Counted from the first letter of the stretch, positions 1 to 8,888 are shown. The stretch: 64,000 nucleotides of DNA from Ruminococcus sp. AM36-2AA (GCF_003461955.1 NZ_QTYB01000004.1:207423-271422); one strand, 5' to 3'. Notes: generated by a model not told the origin, from the sequence alone. Numbers and translations: made by a program.

Positions 1-312
1 ATTCTCCAGGATCACGTCCCCGATCTGAACCGGTGCTTCCACACATACATCCCGCAGCGCTTCCACACAGTCAAAAATCTTTCCTTTCGGAATATCCTGT
101 GCTGTCTTTACTGACACTACCGGCATACTTCCATTCTTCACACGAACGGTTGTTGTCACGATCCTGGTCGGATCTGTCACTTCCTTCACTGCATATTCCG
201 CGCCTTTTTTACAGGTATTTCCTGTGACGGAAATGATTTCTTTTCCATTCATTTCCACCAGAAGGGCGCATCCCATAGGACATCCGATACAAGTAAGATT
301 CCTTTTTTCCAT
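1..312 (-). CDS. DUF1667 domain protein, C-terminally cut by the window edge
   Basis: The N-terminal 104 residues are present and the gene runs off the left edge. It opens with MEKRNLTCIGCPMGC, a cysteine cluster (C-x2-C-x3-C) typical of DUF1667, followed by a further Cys near residue 34. DUF1667 proteins sit at the end of anaerobic glycerol-3-phosphate dehydrogenase operons beside two flavoproteins, as here, and are thought to be small iron-sulfur or electron-transfer partners; that role is inferred from context. I chose the ATG at 312 because GGAGGAG lies at a good distance from it, whereas the ATG at 318, which overlaps the upstream stop, is too close. Confidence 0.85.
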   Translation of the reverse strand, partial: MEKRNLTCIGCPMGCALLVEMNGKEIISVTGNTCKKGAEYAVKEVTDPTRIVTTTVRVKNGSMPVVSVKTAQDIPKGKIFDCVEALRDVCVEAPVQIGDVILEN

Positions 313-317
313 TTTCA

Positions 318-1619
318 TCACTCCTCCACCTGGATCACAAGTTCATGTTTATCCTGTTTCTGTTTTCCTTCCAGAATGGAAAGAAGCTGCTCTTTTTTCA
401 ATTTGATCTGCTCCATCTCTCCGGGTGCTGCCACCTGTTTTTTTCTGGAAAAGATCCGTTCTCCATCCAGATATGCACGGATGTAACAATTTTTATATAC
501 ATTTCCCACACGGAAGCGGACCAGCTGCTCCTCCGCCATGTGACCGATACGGATCTCAGACGGCACTGTATAGCGGACTCCGTTTTGGGGCGAAAGCGTG
601 ATCTTTATCTCTTCCGGTATTTTGTCCTCTCCATTGTTGTTTATATAGAGAGCCGCATTTCTTCCTGCATTGCCGGCTTCCTCCGAAACAAAATCCACCA
701 GATCATGAACATGAAGAACATTTCCGCAGGCAAAAACACCTTCTACATTTGTCTCCAGACTTTCATTTACCACCGGTCCGGAAGTCACATTGCTCAGCTT
801 CACACCTGCCTGTCCGGAAAGTTCATTCTCCGGGATCAGACCAACAGAAAGAAGAAGCGTATCGCATTCAAAAAATTCCTCTGTACCGGGAATCGGGCGT
901 CTGTTTTCATCTACCTCTGCAAGAGTGATTCCTTCCACACGCTCTTTTCCTTTTATGTCAACCACTGTATGGCTAAGCTTCAACGGGATACCAAAGTCAT
1001 CCAGGCACTGCACGATATTTCTCTTCAGGCCTCCGGAATATGGCATCAGTTCTGCCACTGCCTTAACCTCTGCACCTTCCAGCGTCATACGTCTGGCCAT
1101 GATCAGTCCGATATCACCAGATCCCAGGATCACTACTTTTTTTCCCGGCATAAATCCTTCCATATTTACAAGGCGCTGTGCTGTTCCTGCTGAATAAATG
1201 CCTGCCGGTCGATATCCCGGAATGTTCAGTGCACCTCGCGGTCTCTCTCTGCAGCCCATGGCAAGGATCACAGCTTTTGCCCGGATCTGATACATTCCCT
1301 CCTGGCGGCTCATGGCAGTGATCACCTTATCCTGGCTGATATCCATGACCATGGTGTTCAGCCGGTACTCGATCTGCTGCTCTTTTACCATCCGGATAAA
1401 ACGTGCCGCATATTCCGGTCCTGTCAGCTCCTCCTGAAATGTATGAAGGCCAAATCCATTATGGATACACTGATTCAGGATCCCGCCTAGTTCCTTATCA
1501 CGTTCCAGGATCAGGATACTCTCTGCTCCCTCTTTCTTTGCAGCCAGGGCTGCTGCCAGTCCTGCAGGGCCTCCGCCTATGATCACGATATCTCTCTTCA
1601 CCATAATCTTATCATTCAT
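318..1619 (-). CDS. NAD(P)/FAD-dependent oxidoreductase (second subunit of anaerobic G3P oxidation)
   Basis: A pyridine-nucleotide-disulfide type flavoprotein of 433 residues. It has an N-terminal FAD-binding Rossmann motif (IIGGGPAGLAAA), a second NAD-binding motif near residue 160 (VVILGSGDIGLIMARR), and an ACGNVLHVHDLVD segment that closes the FAD site. In Firmicutes this protein is encoded between the GlpO-like dehydrogenase and DUF1667 and probably passes electrons from glycerol-3-phosphate to NAD(P) or another carrier (inference). The start at 1619 overlaps the previous stop by 8 bases, implying translational coupling; the longer frame back to 1640 has no ribosome site. Confidence 0.88.
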   Translation of the reverse strand: MNDKIMVKRDIVIIGGGPAGLAAALAAKKEGAESILILERDKELGGILNQCIHNGFGLHTFQEELTGPEYAARFIRMVKEQQIEYRLNTMVMDISQDKVITAMSRQEGMYQIRAKAVILAMGCRERPRGALNIPGYRPAGIYSAGTAQRLVNMEGFMPGKKVVILGSGDIGLIMARRMTLEGAEVKAVAELMPYSGGLKRNIVQCLDDFGIPLKLSHTVVDIKGKERVEGITLAEVDENRRPIPGTEEFFECDTLLLSVGLIPENELSGQAGVKLSNVTSGPVVNESLETNVEGVFACGNVLHVHDLVDFVSEEAGNAGRNAALYINNNGEDKIPEEIKITLSPQNGVRYTVPSEIRIGHMAEEQLVRFRVGNVYKNCYIRAYLDGERIFSRKKQVAAPGEMEQIKLKKEQLLSILEGKQKQDKHELVIQVEE

Positions 1620-3069
1620 GGTTCTCGCCCTCCTCTGCAATTTTCTTGTTGATTCCTTCGATCAGTCTGGAAACTCCGCCTGTTTTTGTGATCTCCTCCA
1701 TGGAAATGCCAAGCTCTCGGCTGAGGATTTCCATTGTTCTGGGAGAACAGAAGCCTGACTGACATCTTCCCATTCCTGCTCTTGTACGACGTTTTACTCC
1801 GTCCAGGGATTTCGCTCCGAGAGGTCTTCGGATCGCATCCAGAATCTCTCCCTCAGAGATCATCTCACATCTGCAGATGATATTTCCATATTCCGGTGAT
1901 CTTTTGATCAGCTCATTTCTTTCTTCCAGAGAAAGCTCTGACGGATCCAGGATTCCTTTTCTCACCGGATTAAAATCCGGATTTACTTCCGGATGTAATT
2001 TTTCTTTTACGATGTCAGCAACCATACAGCCAATGGCCGGTGAGCTGGTAAGTCCCGGTGATGCGATTCCTGCACAATCGATAAATCCAGGTGCGTCCTC
2101 CACCTCTTCGATCACAAAATCCATACCATCCTCGACAGCACGGAGTCCCGCAAAGCTTGTGATCACCTTCCGCAGTGGAATATCCTTTACTGTTTTACCG
2201 GATTTGATACTTACTGTCTCCATACCCTCCGAAGTAGTTGCTGTTTCCTCCCGATCCTCCAGATCCGTAGCTGTAGGTCCGATCAAAAGGTTCCCATGAA
2301 CAGTCTGTGTTACCAGAATTCCTTTTCCGCTCTTGTTTGGAAGTGCAAAGATCGTATGATTCACATGTGTTCCTGCACTTTTATCAAGGAGCATATACTC
2401 ACCCTTACGAGGAGTGATATGCAGTTTTTTCTCACTTACCATATTATGAAAAACATCCGCATAGACACCGGCAGCATTGACGATACAGACTGTCTCAAAA
2501 TCACCTTTTGAGGTTTCCACAACAAAACCTTTTTCCTGTTTTCGGATGTTCTTTACTTCTGTGTCAAATTTAAATTCCACACCATTGTTATATGCGTTCT
2601 CTGCCATTGCAATGTTCAGCTCAAAGGGACAGACAATTCCGGCTGTCGGTGCATACAGTGCTGCCAGCACCTGGTCAGACAGATTCGGCTCCATGGCAAG
2701 TGCCTCTTCTCTGTCAAGGATCCTCAGTCCCTCTACTCCGTTTTTCAGTCCTCTTTCACGCAGCTTATGCAACATGGCGATTCCATTCTCAGTTGTACAG
2801 ACAGTCAGTGAACCAGTCTGTTTAAAAGGAAAATCCAGTTCCTTCGAAAGCTGTCCCATCATATTGCTGCCCTTCACATTCAGTTCCGCCATAAGGCTTC
2901 CCGGTTCTGCATCATAACCGGAATGAGCGATTCCGCTGTTTGCCTTGGAAGTTCCACAGCATACATCCTCTTCTCGCTCCAGAACGCAGATTTTCAGCCG
3001 ATATCTTGAAAGCTCTCTCGCCGCTGCCGCTCCGGAAACTCCTGCTCCGATAATGATCACATCATACAT
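1612..3069 (-). CDS. glpO: GlpO/GlpA-like FAD-dependent glycerol-3-phosphate dehydrogenase with BFD-like [2Fe-2S] domain
   Basis: A 485-residue flavoprotein of the DAO family. The N-terminus is a FAD motif (IIIGAGVSGAAAARELS), the middle carries the substrate-binding fold of glycerol-3-phosphate dehydrogenases, and the C-terminus holds a BFD-like iron-sulfur domain with the pattern C-x-C (ICRCEMISEGEI) followed by C-x4-C (GRCQSGFC). This layout matches anaerobic GlpA-like enzymes that oxidise sn-glycerol-3-phosphate to dihydroxyacetone phosphate. It is the first gene of the operon, with AGGAG ten bases before the ATG, and lies about 220 bases downstream of a promoter and attenuator-like leader (3283-3432). 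L-2-hydroxyacid oxidation is the alternative role; the UgpB-like uptake operon nearby favours G3P. Confidence 0.85.
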   Translation of the reverse strand: MYDVIIIGAGVSGAAAARELSRYRLKICVLEREEDVCCGTSKANSGIAHSGYDAEPGSLMAELNVKGSNMMGQLSKELDFPFKQTGSLTVCTTENGIAMLHKLRERGLKNGVEGLRILDREEALAMEPNLSDQVLAALYAPTAGIVCPFELNIAMAENAYNNGVEFKFDTEVKNIRKQEKGFVVETSKGDFETVCIVNAAGVYADVFHNMVSEKKLHITPRKGEYMLLDKSAGTHVNHTIFALPNKSGKGILVTQTVHGNLLIGPTATDLEDREETATTSEGMETVSIKSGKTVKDIPLRKVITSFAGLRAVEDGMDFVIEEVEDAPGFIDCAGIASPGLTSSPAIGCMVADIVKEKLHPEVNPDFNPVRKGILDPSELSLEERNELIKRSPEYGNIICRCEMISEGEILDAIRRPLGAKSLDGVKRRTRAGMGRCQSGFCSPRTMEILSRELGISMEEITKTGGVSRLIEGINKKIAEEGENHE

Positions 3070-3282
3070 AGATCTGTTTCTCCTTTCCTGTTTGCGGATC
3101 TTCTGAACTGTCCCCGGCTTTCTCTGCGCCGGAAACAGCAGAATATCCGTTGCAACACAAGCATTGCCGTCCGCAGGTAAATATTCTGCGAGGAGTACTG
3201 CTTACGAACAGCAATCTTTCAAGCGAATATGCCATTATTTTTATGCCGTAACCCTTGTAATCCTTTTGAAACATTAACATTT

Positions 3283-3403
3283 GTGCATAAAAATAGCCGG
3301 CATAAAAACACACTTATCCATGTGTCTTCATGCCGGTCTCTGTTCTCAATGGCATTCTCTGTATTCAGCAAGCTGAATCAGATTCCTTCTTCACTTTGTA
3401 TTC
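3283..3403 (-). promoter_or_regulatory. Structured leader with 24-nt box and intrinsic terminator upstream of glpO
   Basis: Read on the minus strand, the transcript first forms a small hairpin (TTCAG-CTTG-CTGAA), then a 24-nt box at 3354-3331 that starts TGCC, contains ATTGAGAA and ends GGCA, then a strong terminator (CCGGCATGAAGACACA paired with TGTGTTTTTATGCCGG, followed by CTATTTTT, 3336-3290). The GGCA end of the box is also part of the 5' arm of the terminator, so pairing TGCC with GGCA would compete with termination. The same box and layout precede the Ugp-like operon at 8013-8128. A GlpP-type antiterminator responding to glycerol-3-phosphate is the obvious candidate reader (inference). 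Confidence 0.75.
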
Positions 3404-3432
3404 ATTGTATCAGACTATTCTTCATATTTCAA
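3404..3432 (-). promoter_or_regulatory. Sigma-A promoter of the glpO operon
   Basis: TTGAAA (3432-3427), 17-base spacer, TACAAT (3409-3404). The leader begins just after it. The promoter of the Ugp-like operon has the same -35 box and the same following TAT. Confidence 0.8.
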
Positions 3433-3517
3433 GTGCATTTTTCGTAAAATACATCGTTTTTTCTTTAACATGCTCTTAACTTCACCAAAAGCCTGATAAA
3501 TTTCATTGTATTCCCGA

Positions 3518-4234
3518 TCATATTTCCTCCACAGAAATAACTCCTTCCTGCTGTCTTACCTCACGAAATACAGTATGGCGTGCTTTCCATTTGGCAGCCT
3601 CCATTGTTGCCTGGATCACCACACTCTGTGTTTTGGATCTCTTTTTGATGATAACTACGTTGGAGATCAGGATGTCCTCTTCCCGGAGCTTCTTTATGAC
3701 CATACTCATCTTGTCTTCATTTTCAAACTCCATATATACGTCATAGGTATTGGAATGCTCTTCCACATAAACCTCTATATATTTCGCATATTTGAACACC
3801 AGAATAAGCCCCAGCGTGGTAAAGATCGCACCGCTGTAAAAGCCGATCCCCACAGCAAGTCCGATACACGCGGAAGTCCAAAGACTGGCTGCTGTCGTAA
3901 GACCGGATACATGTCTCTGTCCTGTCACGATGATGGTTCCCACTCCAAGAAAACCGATTCCGCTGACAACCTGTGCGCCAAGTCGTGCAGTATCTCCGAT
4001 TCCTGCCCCATTAGAATATACATGGATAAAATCGCCCGTCATCATAACCAGAGTTGCCCCCATACAGACGATCATATGTGTTTTTACACCTGCCACACGC
4101 TTCTTCATTCCACGATCAATACCGATCAGACATCCAAGAAACATCGCAAGAATCAGCCGAAACAGCGTCGATCCCATATTTAAAGTGTGCAAATAATCCG
4201 ATATTGCATTACATGCTCCGAGAATTCCGCCCAT
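3518..4234 (-). CDS. mgtC: MgtC/SapB family membrane protein
   Basis: A 238-residue membrane protein. The N-terminal half has several hydrophobic helices with the MgtC signature (RLILAMFLGCLIGIDRG, then GARLGAQVVSGIGFLGVGTI), and the C-terminal 80 residues look like the soluble ACT-like domain found in long MgtC forms. MgtC proteins modulate Mg2+ and membrane-energy homeostasis and can inhibit F-type ATP synthase in pathogens; the role in a gut commensal is unknown. The start at 4234 follows AGGAAAGGAG; the longer frame to 4330 lacks a ribosome site and its extra residues do not look like protein. It is a single gene; I saw no M-box in the 250 bases upstream. Confidence 0.88.
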   Translation of the reverse strand: MGGILGACNAISDYLHTLNMGSTLFRLILAMFLGCLIGIDRGMKKRVAGVKTHMIVCMGATLVMMTGDFIHVYSNGAGIGDTARLGAQVVSGIGFLGVGTIIVTGQRHVSGLTTAASLWTSACIGLAVGIGFYSGAIFTTLGLILVFKYAKYIEVYVEEHSNTYDVYMEFENEDKMSMVIKKLREEDILISNVVIIKKRSKTQSVVIQATMEAAKWKARHTVFREVRQQEGVISVEEI

Positions 4235-4454
4235 AAATTTGCTCCTTTCCTGTTGTATCATTATTTTCTGCCGGTGATAACGCCAATCGCGCATCACTTC
4301 ATTTTGCCCTGCACGAACGCCGCAGGCCACACTCCTACATTCGAAAGCTGTCTAGTCAACCGGACTCACTCCGTCCGTCTCACTACACAGTTTTTCATAT
4401 GATCCTATACCCCGGATATACATGATCTGTAGTCTCACAGCATGTAAAACAGCA

Positions 4455-4483
4455 GGGATACCGGCGCCCGGCGGCGGTATCCC
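4455..4483 (-). terminator. Terminator-like hairpin after the Ugp-like operon
   Basis: GGGATACCG and CGGTATCCC pair around a GC-rich loop; the tail TGCTGTTTT is only moderately U-rich. Confidence 0.6.
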
Positions 4484-4521
4484 TATCTGTTGCTCTATCT
4501 ACTGATCAGAGGGCATTCTGA

Positions 4522-5844
4522 TTATTTAATAGACTCGTTATAGTTCTCGATCGCTTTGTTTACAGAAGCTGCAAGCTGATCAACAGCGTCCTGAGTTGTA
4601 AGCTTGCCATCATATACCTGAGGCATAATCTCGTTGAATGTAAGACGGGCCTCTGTCTGTACGCCAGAGAGAACACCTGCTGTATTTGCGTTTACAGGAG
4701 AATCTTTCAGCTGGTTGATAGCAGTCTCAAAATTCGGGTTCTCTTTGAGGTAAGCTTTCATATCATCTGTCTCATAAGCTTTCTCGTTGATTGCAAAGTA
4801 TCCTGTACCCATGGACCATTTAGCCTGTACGTCAGGAGTTGTGATGTACTCGATGAATTTCCAAGCTGCATCTTCATTTGCTTCGTTTCCTGTATCTGTA
4901 AGCCACAGAGAACCACCACCGATGATAACGCCGCCTTCATCATTCTGCTCAATTCTTGGAAGGTATCCTGTACCAACTTCGAACGGAGAAGAATCAACTG
5001 CATTTTTCAGGATAGCGGTAGACTCGATGATCATACCAACCTGTCCGGAGAAGAATGCTGTCTGAGTATCAGCTGTTGTTGTTCCGTAATCTTCAAAATA
5101 TCCGGAATCATACAGTTTTTTCCACATATCGAATACTTTAAGGCCACCGCCGTTGGAATCGAAATCAACAGCTGTAACTGCCTCTGTACGTCCATTGTCA
5201 TTGTTTCCATATGTTAATCCAAGTCCTGCAAGCTGCTGTTCAAAAAACCATCCGTAAATAGCCTGTGAATAACCAACCGGAGCTGCTCCGCTCTCTACGA
5301 TTTTCTTGGAGTCTTCAAGAACCTCATCGTAAGTTGTAGGCGGTGTCTCAGGATCAAGACCTGCTGCCTCAAATACGTCTTTGTTGTAATACAGCATAGG
5401 TGTGGATACGTTGAATGGCATTGCATACTGTTTGCCATCTACTGTATAGTAGCTGCTGATAACGTCCATAACGGAACTCTTATCATAACCTGTGGATTCG
5501 AATTTGTCCTCTACAGGGATGACAGAACCACTGTCATACATGAATTTTGTTCCAACATCATACATCTGGCAGACATCCGGAAGACCAGAATCACTCTGCA
5601 TAGCTGCTTTCAGTTTTGTGATGGTGTCATCATAAGTTCCCTGATACTCAGCTTTAATTTCAATCTCATCCTGAGATGCGTTGAAATCATCTACGATCTG
5701 CTGAAGCACTTCACCGTTTGTACCACCCATTGCATGCCAGAATGTGATGGTAGTTTTGTCAGCTGCACTTACTGAGCACGGAGCTGCGAGAGATGCTGCC
5801 ATGATTCCTCCTAAAAGAATCGCCATCCATTTTTTGTTTTTCAT
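4522..5844 (-). CDS. ugpB: UgpB-like glycerol-3-phosphate / glycerophosphodiester binding protein of an ABC importer
   Basis: A 440-residue extracellular solute-binding protein of family 1 with an N-terminal signal peptide (hydrophobic to about residue 27, likely cleaved after VSA; the Cys at about residue 23 is not in a good lipobox). Compared from memory with E. coli UgpB, several segments line up: FWHAMGG, QGTYDDT, YDVGTKFM, PFNVSTPMLYYNKD, AAGLDPETPP, IIGGGSLWL and TGYFAINEKAY. The aligned Tyr, Trp and Ser positions are among those I recall contacting the ligand. This points to sn-glycerol-3-phosphate or its diesters rather than a sugar. It is the last gene of the operon, after the two permeases, with its own AGGAGG. 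A general maltodextrin-type sugar ligand remains possible. Confidence 0.8.
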   Translation of the reverse strand: MKNKKWMAILLGGIMAASLAAPCSVSAADKTTITFWHAMGGTNGEVLQQIVDDFNASQDEIEIKAEYQGTYDDTITKLKAAMQSDSGLPDVCQMYDVGTKFMYDSGSVIPVEDKFESTGYDKSSVMDVISSYYTVDGKQYAMPFNVSTPMLYYNKDVFEAAGLDPETPPTTYDEVLEDSKKIVESGAAPVGYSQAIYGWFFEQQLAGLGLTYGNNDNGRTEAVTAVDFDSNGGGLKVFDMWKKLYDSGYFEDYGTTTADTQTAFFSGQVGMIIESTAILKNAVDSSPFEVGTGYLPRIEQNDEGGVIIGGGSLWLTDTGNEANEDAAWKFIEYITTPDVQAKWSMGTGYFAINEKAYETDDMKAYLKENPNFETAINQLKDSPVNANTAGVLSGVQTEARLTFNEIMPQVYDGKLTTQDAVDQLAASVNKAIENYNESIK

Positions 5845-5933
5845 ATAGAAACCCTCCTTTTATATTGGTCCGGCCTGCCCCAATACAGGCCGGATAAATT
5901 AACGTTTTTACTACTTGCTCTTATGTAATTGGA

Positions 5934-6752
5934 TCAACCCTTAACGGCACCAGCTGTCAGACCACTAATCATCTGTTTCTGACCAATGATGAATACAAGG
6001 ATTGAAGGAATCAGGATGACCATGGCACCAGCCATAACCGGTCGGAAGTCTGTTGCCTCAGCACCCTGGAGCATACCAAGACCGATCTGAACAGTTCTCA
6101 TATTTACACTGTCTGTTACAAGCAGTGGCCACAGATAGTAGTTCCAGCTCTGAAGGAATACATAGATGATCAGAGCACCAAGTGATGGTTTGATAAGCGG
6201 AACACCGATGGTATATAAGAACTTGAAGTTTGTACATCCGTCAATTTCAGCTGCCTCATGAATCTCTTTCGGCAGTGTCAGGAATGCCTGACGCATGTTG
6301 AATACCGCAAAAGCTGCTGCTGCATTCGGAAGAATCAGCGCTGCGTATGTATTACGGATACCCCAGTCAGCGATTGTCAGGTAGTTTGCGATGATGATCG
6401 CCTGGCTTGGGATCATCATGGTTGCCAGCATGATATAGAACAGGACTTTTTTGCCCTTGAATTCCATCATTGCAAAAGCATAAGCTGCAAGAGCACCTGT
6501 GACAACCTGAGCAAATGTGATAACACCGGATACGATCAGTGAGTTCTTAATGAAAGTAAAGAACGGTGCCAGCTGGAATGCTCTTGTGTAGTTCTCAAGG
6601 GTCAGATGAGACGGCCAGAACTTTCCGCCGTAGATCTCTTTCAGATCCATCATACTAACATTGAAGCAGTAGATAACAGGAACGATAATAATAATTGCAA
6701 AAATAATATTCAGCGCATACATCGCCACTTTTACATATGGTTTTTCTTTCAT
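5934..6752 (-). CDS. ugpE: ABC transporter permease, UgpE/MalG type
   Basis: A 272-residue inner-membrane permease with six predicted helices and the EAA loop (EIHEAAEIDGCTNFKFLYTIGVP) that docks the ATPase. The C-terminus (MISGLTAGAVKG) is typical of MalG/UgpE proteins. The start overlaps the stop of the preceding permease. No UgpC/MsmK-type ATPase is in the operon, so the importer presumably shares an ATPase encoded elsewhere, as is common in Firmicutes (inference). Confidence 0.85.
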   Translation of the reverse strand: MKEKPYVKVAMYALNIIFAIIIIVPVIYCFNVSMMDLKEIYGGKFWPSHLTLENYTRAFQLAPFFTFIKNSLIVSGVITFAQVVTGALAAYAFAMMEFKGKKVLFYIMLATMMIPSQAIIIANYLTIADWGIRNTYAALILPNAAAAFAVFNMRQAFLTLPKEIHEAAEIDGCTNFKFLYTIGVPLIKPSLGALIIYVFLQSWNYYLWPLLVTDSVNMRTVQIGLGMLQGAEATDFRPVMAGAMVILIPSILVFIIGQKQMISGLTAGAVKG

Positions 6753-7618
6753 CAGTAGGTCACCTTCTTTTCCAGTCTAAACTGCAGTGCAGTCAGGATA
6801 ATCAAAATAACAAACAGAACTACGGATTCTGCACAGGCTACACCGAAACGGCTGTTGATAAATGCCTCCTGGTAAATCTCATACACGATAACGTTGGTAC
6901 TCTCTGCCGGCCCGCCCTGGGTCATCATCTTGAACTCTGCGTACGCCTGTACGGAGTTGATAACGTTGATAATAAGAAGGAAGAACAATGTCGGAGAGAT
7001 TGACGGGATTGTTACATGGCGGTGTTTCTGGAAGAAATTCGCTCCATCCAGCGCAACGCTCTCATAAAGTTCAGCCGGTACACTCTGGATCGCTGCAGTA
7101 AGGTAAATGAAATTCATACCGATCGCCATCCATACACTAACGATCGTAACTGCGATCAGTGCATATTTCTTATCTGTCAGCCATCCGATATGAGTTCCGA
7201 GAGCCTTGTTCAGGATACCCAGAGAGCTGTGGAAAATAAACATGAACACTACAGATGCCGCTGCTGCGGAAATAGCCATCGGAAGTGCATATACAGTACG
7301 GAAAAATCCCTTTGCCCTGATCTTCTCTGTACTGATGATCGCCAGTATAAAACCGAGCACAATAGAAAGGATAACTCGCATAACAGAGAATTTCAGTGTT
7401 GTCACCAAACTGTTAAGGAACGTTCCATCTGTAAAAATATTCGTATAGTTGTCTAGCCCTACATACTGTGCCACCTGACCAAGAGGTGTGGTTCTGGCAA
7501 AACTTAACTGAATCGTCTTAACAAACGGCCAGAATACAAACAGTATAAAAAGGATCATTACAGGAATCAGATAGAGATATGGCTCTACTGTCCTGAAAAA
7601 AGATTTTTTACTTTTCAT
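6752..7618 (-). CDS. ugpA: ABC transporter permease, UgpA/MalF type
   Basis: A 288-residue permease with six hydrophobic helices and an EAA-type loop (ELYESVALDGANFFQKHRHVTIP). It is the first gene of the uptake operon ugpA-ugpE-ugpB. Two promoters precede it: a distal one with the attenuator shared with glpO (8129-8157) and a proximal one beyond the terminator (7841-7869). Confidence 0.85.
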   Translation of the reverse strand: MKSKKSFFRTVEPYLYLIPVMILFILFVFWPFVKTIQLSFARTTPLGQVAQYVGLDNYTNIFTDGTFLNSLVTTLKFSVMRVILSIVLGFILAIISTEKIRAKGFFRTVYALPMAISAAAASVVFMFIFHSSLGILNKALGTHIGWLTDKKYALIAVTIVSVWMAIGMNFIYLTAAIQSVPAELYESVALDGANFFQKHRHVTIPSISPTLFFLLIINVINSVQAYAEFKMMTQGGPAESTNVIVYEIYQEAFINSRFGVACAESVVLFVILIILTALQFRLEKKVTY

Positions 7619-7840
7619 TGTATATCACCTGCTTTTCATAAATTTGTGTACTTCTGATCAGTCCTGTTATTACGGTCCCCCATATCTGCAACAGTTCTGA
7701 TCACGTTGCCCTTTACACATCCTGCCGGAAAATACTTCCGTTATATCTTCCGGGCTTTACCCCAATGTATCATATCAAAATGCCCTCCTGCTACCCTCCT
7801 CTGCATTCATGTATTGTTATCTTTACCAACTTTTGACCAA

Positions 7841-7869
7841 ATGATAGCACATATTTTACATATAATCAA
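7841..7869 (-). promoter_or_regulatory. Second, terminator-independent promoter of the Ugp-like operon
   Basis: TTGATT (7869-7864), 17-base spacer, TATCAT (7846-7841). It lies downstream of the attenuator, so it could give basal uptake when the leader terminates. The stretch from 7619 to 8012 otherwise holds no gene that I can see. Confidence 0.6.
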
Positions 7870-8012
7870 CAGTTAAATTTGATTTTTTCAATATTTTTTC
7901 ATTAACTTTTGATAATTATTTCCATTGTATAGTGCATCATTTTATATATTTTGCACAATAGCAAGCATTTTAACAAGGCAATCTGATACGATCACCTTCT
8001 TCTCAAAAGCCA

Positions 8013-8128
8013 ATAAAAAAAGCGACAGAAATAACACATCTTTCGATGTATTCCTTCTGCCGTTCTCTCTTCTCAATGGCACTGTCTGTTTTATACATTT
8101 CAGACACTCTCTTTACTTGTTGTGATGC
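8013..8128 (-). promoter_or_regulatory. Second copy of the 24-nt-box leader and terminator, upstream of the Ugp-like operon
   Basis: On the minus strand: a hairpin (GTCTG...CAGAC), then the box at 8081-8058 (TGCC, ATTGAGAA, GGCA; 22 of 24 bases as in the glpO leader), then a terminator with stem GGCAGAAGGAATACATC / GATGTGTTATTTCTGTC and a run of seven T (8062-8013). Only the box, not the terminator stem, is conserved in sequence, which marks the box as the recognised part. Confidence 0.75.
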
Positions 8129-8157
8129 ATTATACCGTAATTTTCACTATATTTCAA
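8129..8157 (-). promoter_or_regulatory. Sigma-A promoter of the attenuated Ugp leader
   Basis: TTGAAA (8157-8152), 17-base spacer, TATAAT (8134-8129). Confidence 0.8.
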
Positions 8158-8253
8158 GAGTTTATCTGCATTTTTTATGTCATTTTCAATAAATATTTTT
8201 TTAACAAACAGGCCTTTTCAATATTTTCGGATTTTATGCGGATCATCCGGTAT

Positions 8254-8718
8254 CTACGCTTTTCTTTTTCTGAACCATGAGATCAGGTACAGAATGACAC
8301 CAAAAGTTATCAAAAAAGGTGCAACAGCTACCAAAACTGTTGTCAAAAGTATCACGATCACTACAGCAACTGCGATCACAATTGCTTTTCCATACCAGGT
8401 ACTGAGATCCAGTTTGTAACTTCTTGTCCTGCCGGTCGTACTTCCGGCACTGCTGTCTGCATAATCATCTGCTCCATAACTTTCTTCTGTATACCCGGAC
8501 TCATCATAAACCTCTGTTCCGTCATCGGTATCAATAAGAGTCCTTGCGATCAGCCTTGGATCGCCAAGTTCTGCAAGTACCTCCTCCTCGCTCCGTCCAT
8601 TATGGACCTGAGACTGGATATAATCCTCATAATAACGCACATGTGCCGCAGCTTTTCCCTGTGACATCTGACCGGACAGCTGACTTCTCAAAATCTCCAG
8701 AAATTCTCTTCTGCTCAT
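8254..8718 (-). CDS. DUF1700 (HAAS-domain) membrane protein
   Basis: A 154-residue protein. Residues 1-60 form the HAAS-type helical domain (MSRREFLEILRSQLSG, EEEVLAELGDPRLIART), residues 65-100 are acidic and low in complexity, and the last 45 residues form one long or two short membrane helices ending FRKRKA. Members usually pair with a PadR regulator and act with membrane-stress systems; no PadR gene is adjacent here. The ATG at 8718 follows GAGAGG at 13 bases; the frame could also begin at a TTG just upstream. Confidence 0.75.
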   Translation of the reverse strand: MSRREFLEILRSQLSGQMSQGKAAAHVRYYEDYIQSQVHNGRSEEEVLAELGDPRLIARTLIDTDDGTEVYDESGYTEESYGADDYADSSAGSTTGRTRSYKLDLSTWYGKAIVIAVAVVIVILLTTVLVAVAPFLITFGVILYLISWFRKRKA

Positions 8719-8804
8719 ATATATGATCAAACCTCTCTTTTATTTTCCCCATTATATCATGACTGGCAAAATCAAATCAGAAACAAACCATAAAATTTTT
8801 ATTA

Positions 8805-8857
8805 AAAAAGTCCGGATGTTTCAGCGGCAAAAGCCGCAAACTCCGGACTTTTTATAA
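8805..8857. terminator. Bidirectional terminator between galK and the DUF1700 gene
   Basis: AAAAAGTCCGGA and TCCGGACTTTTT flank an inner GCGGC-TTTT-GCCGC hairpin, with U-runs in both directions. It ends galK on the minus strand. Confidence 0.85.
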
Positions 8858-8888
8858 ATTCAGCAGATCTTCCGATATTTATCACAAG

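Noticed and set aside
345..1193. Long plus-strand frame opposite the FAD oxidoreductase
   Set aside because: It is an antisense shadow with Cys/His/Phe-rich composition; the opposite strand has clear FAD and NAD motifs.
3062..3313. 83-aa minus-strand frame upstream of glpO
   Set aside because: It lies across the attenuator hairpin and has no ribosome site; its residues are what a hairpin translates to.
4235..4440. M-box or other Mg2+ riboswitch before mgtC
   Set aside because: The region is too short for an intact M-box plus switch and lacks its conserved segments.
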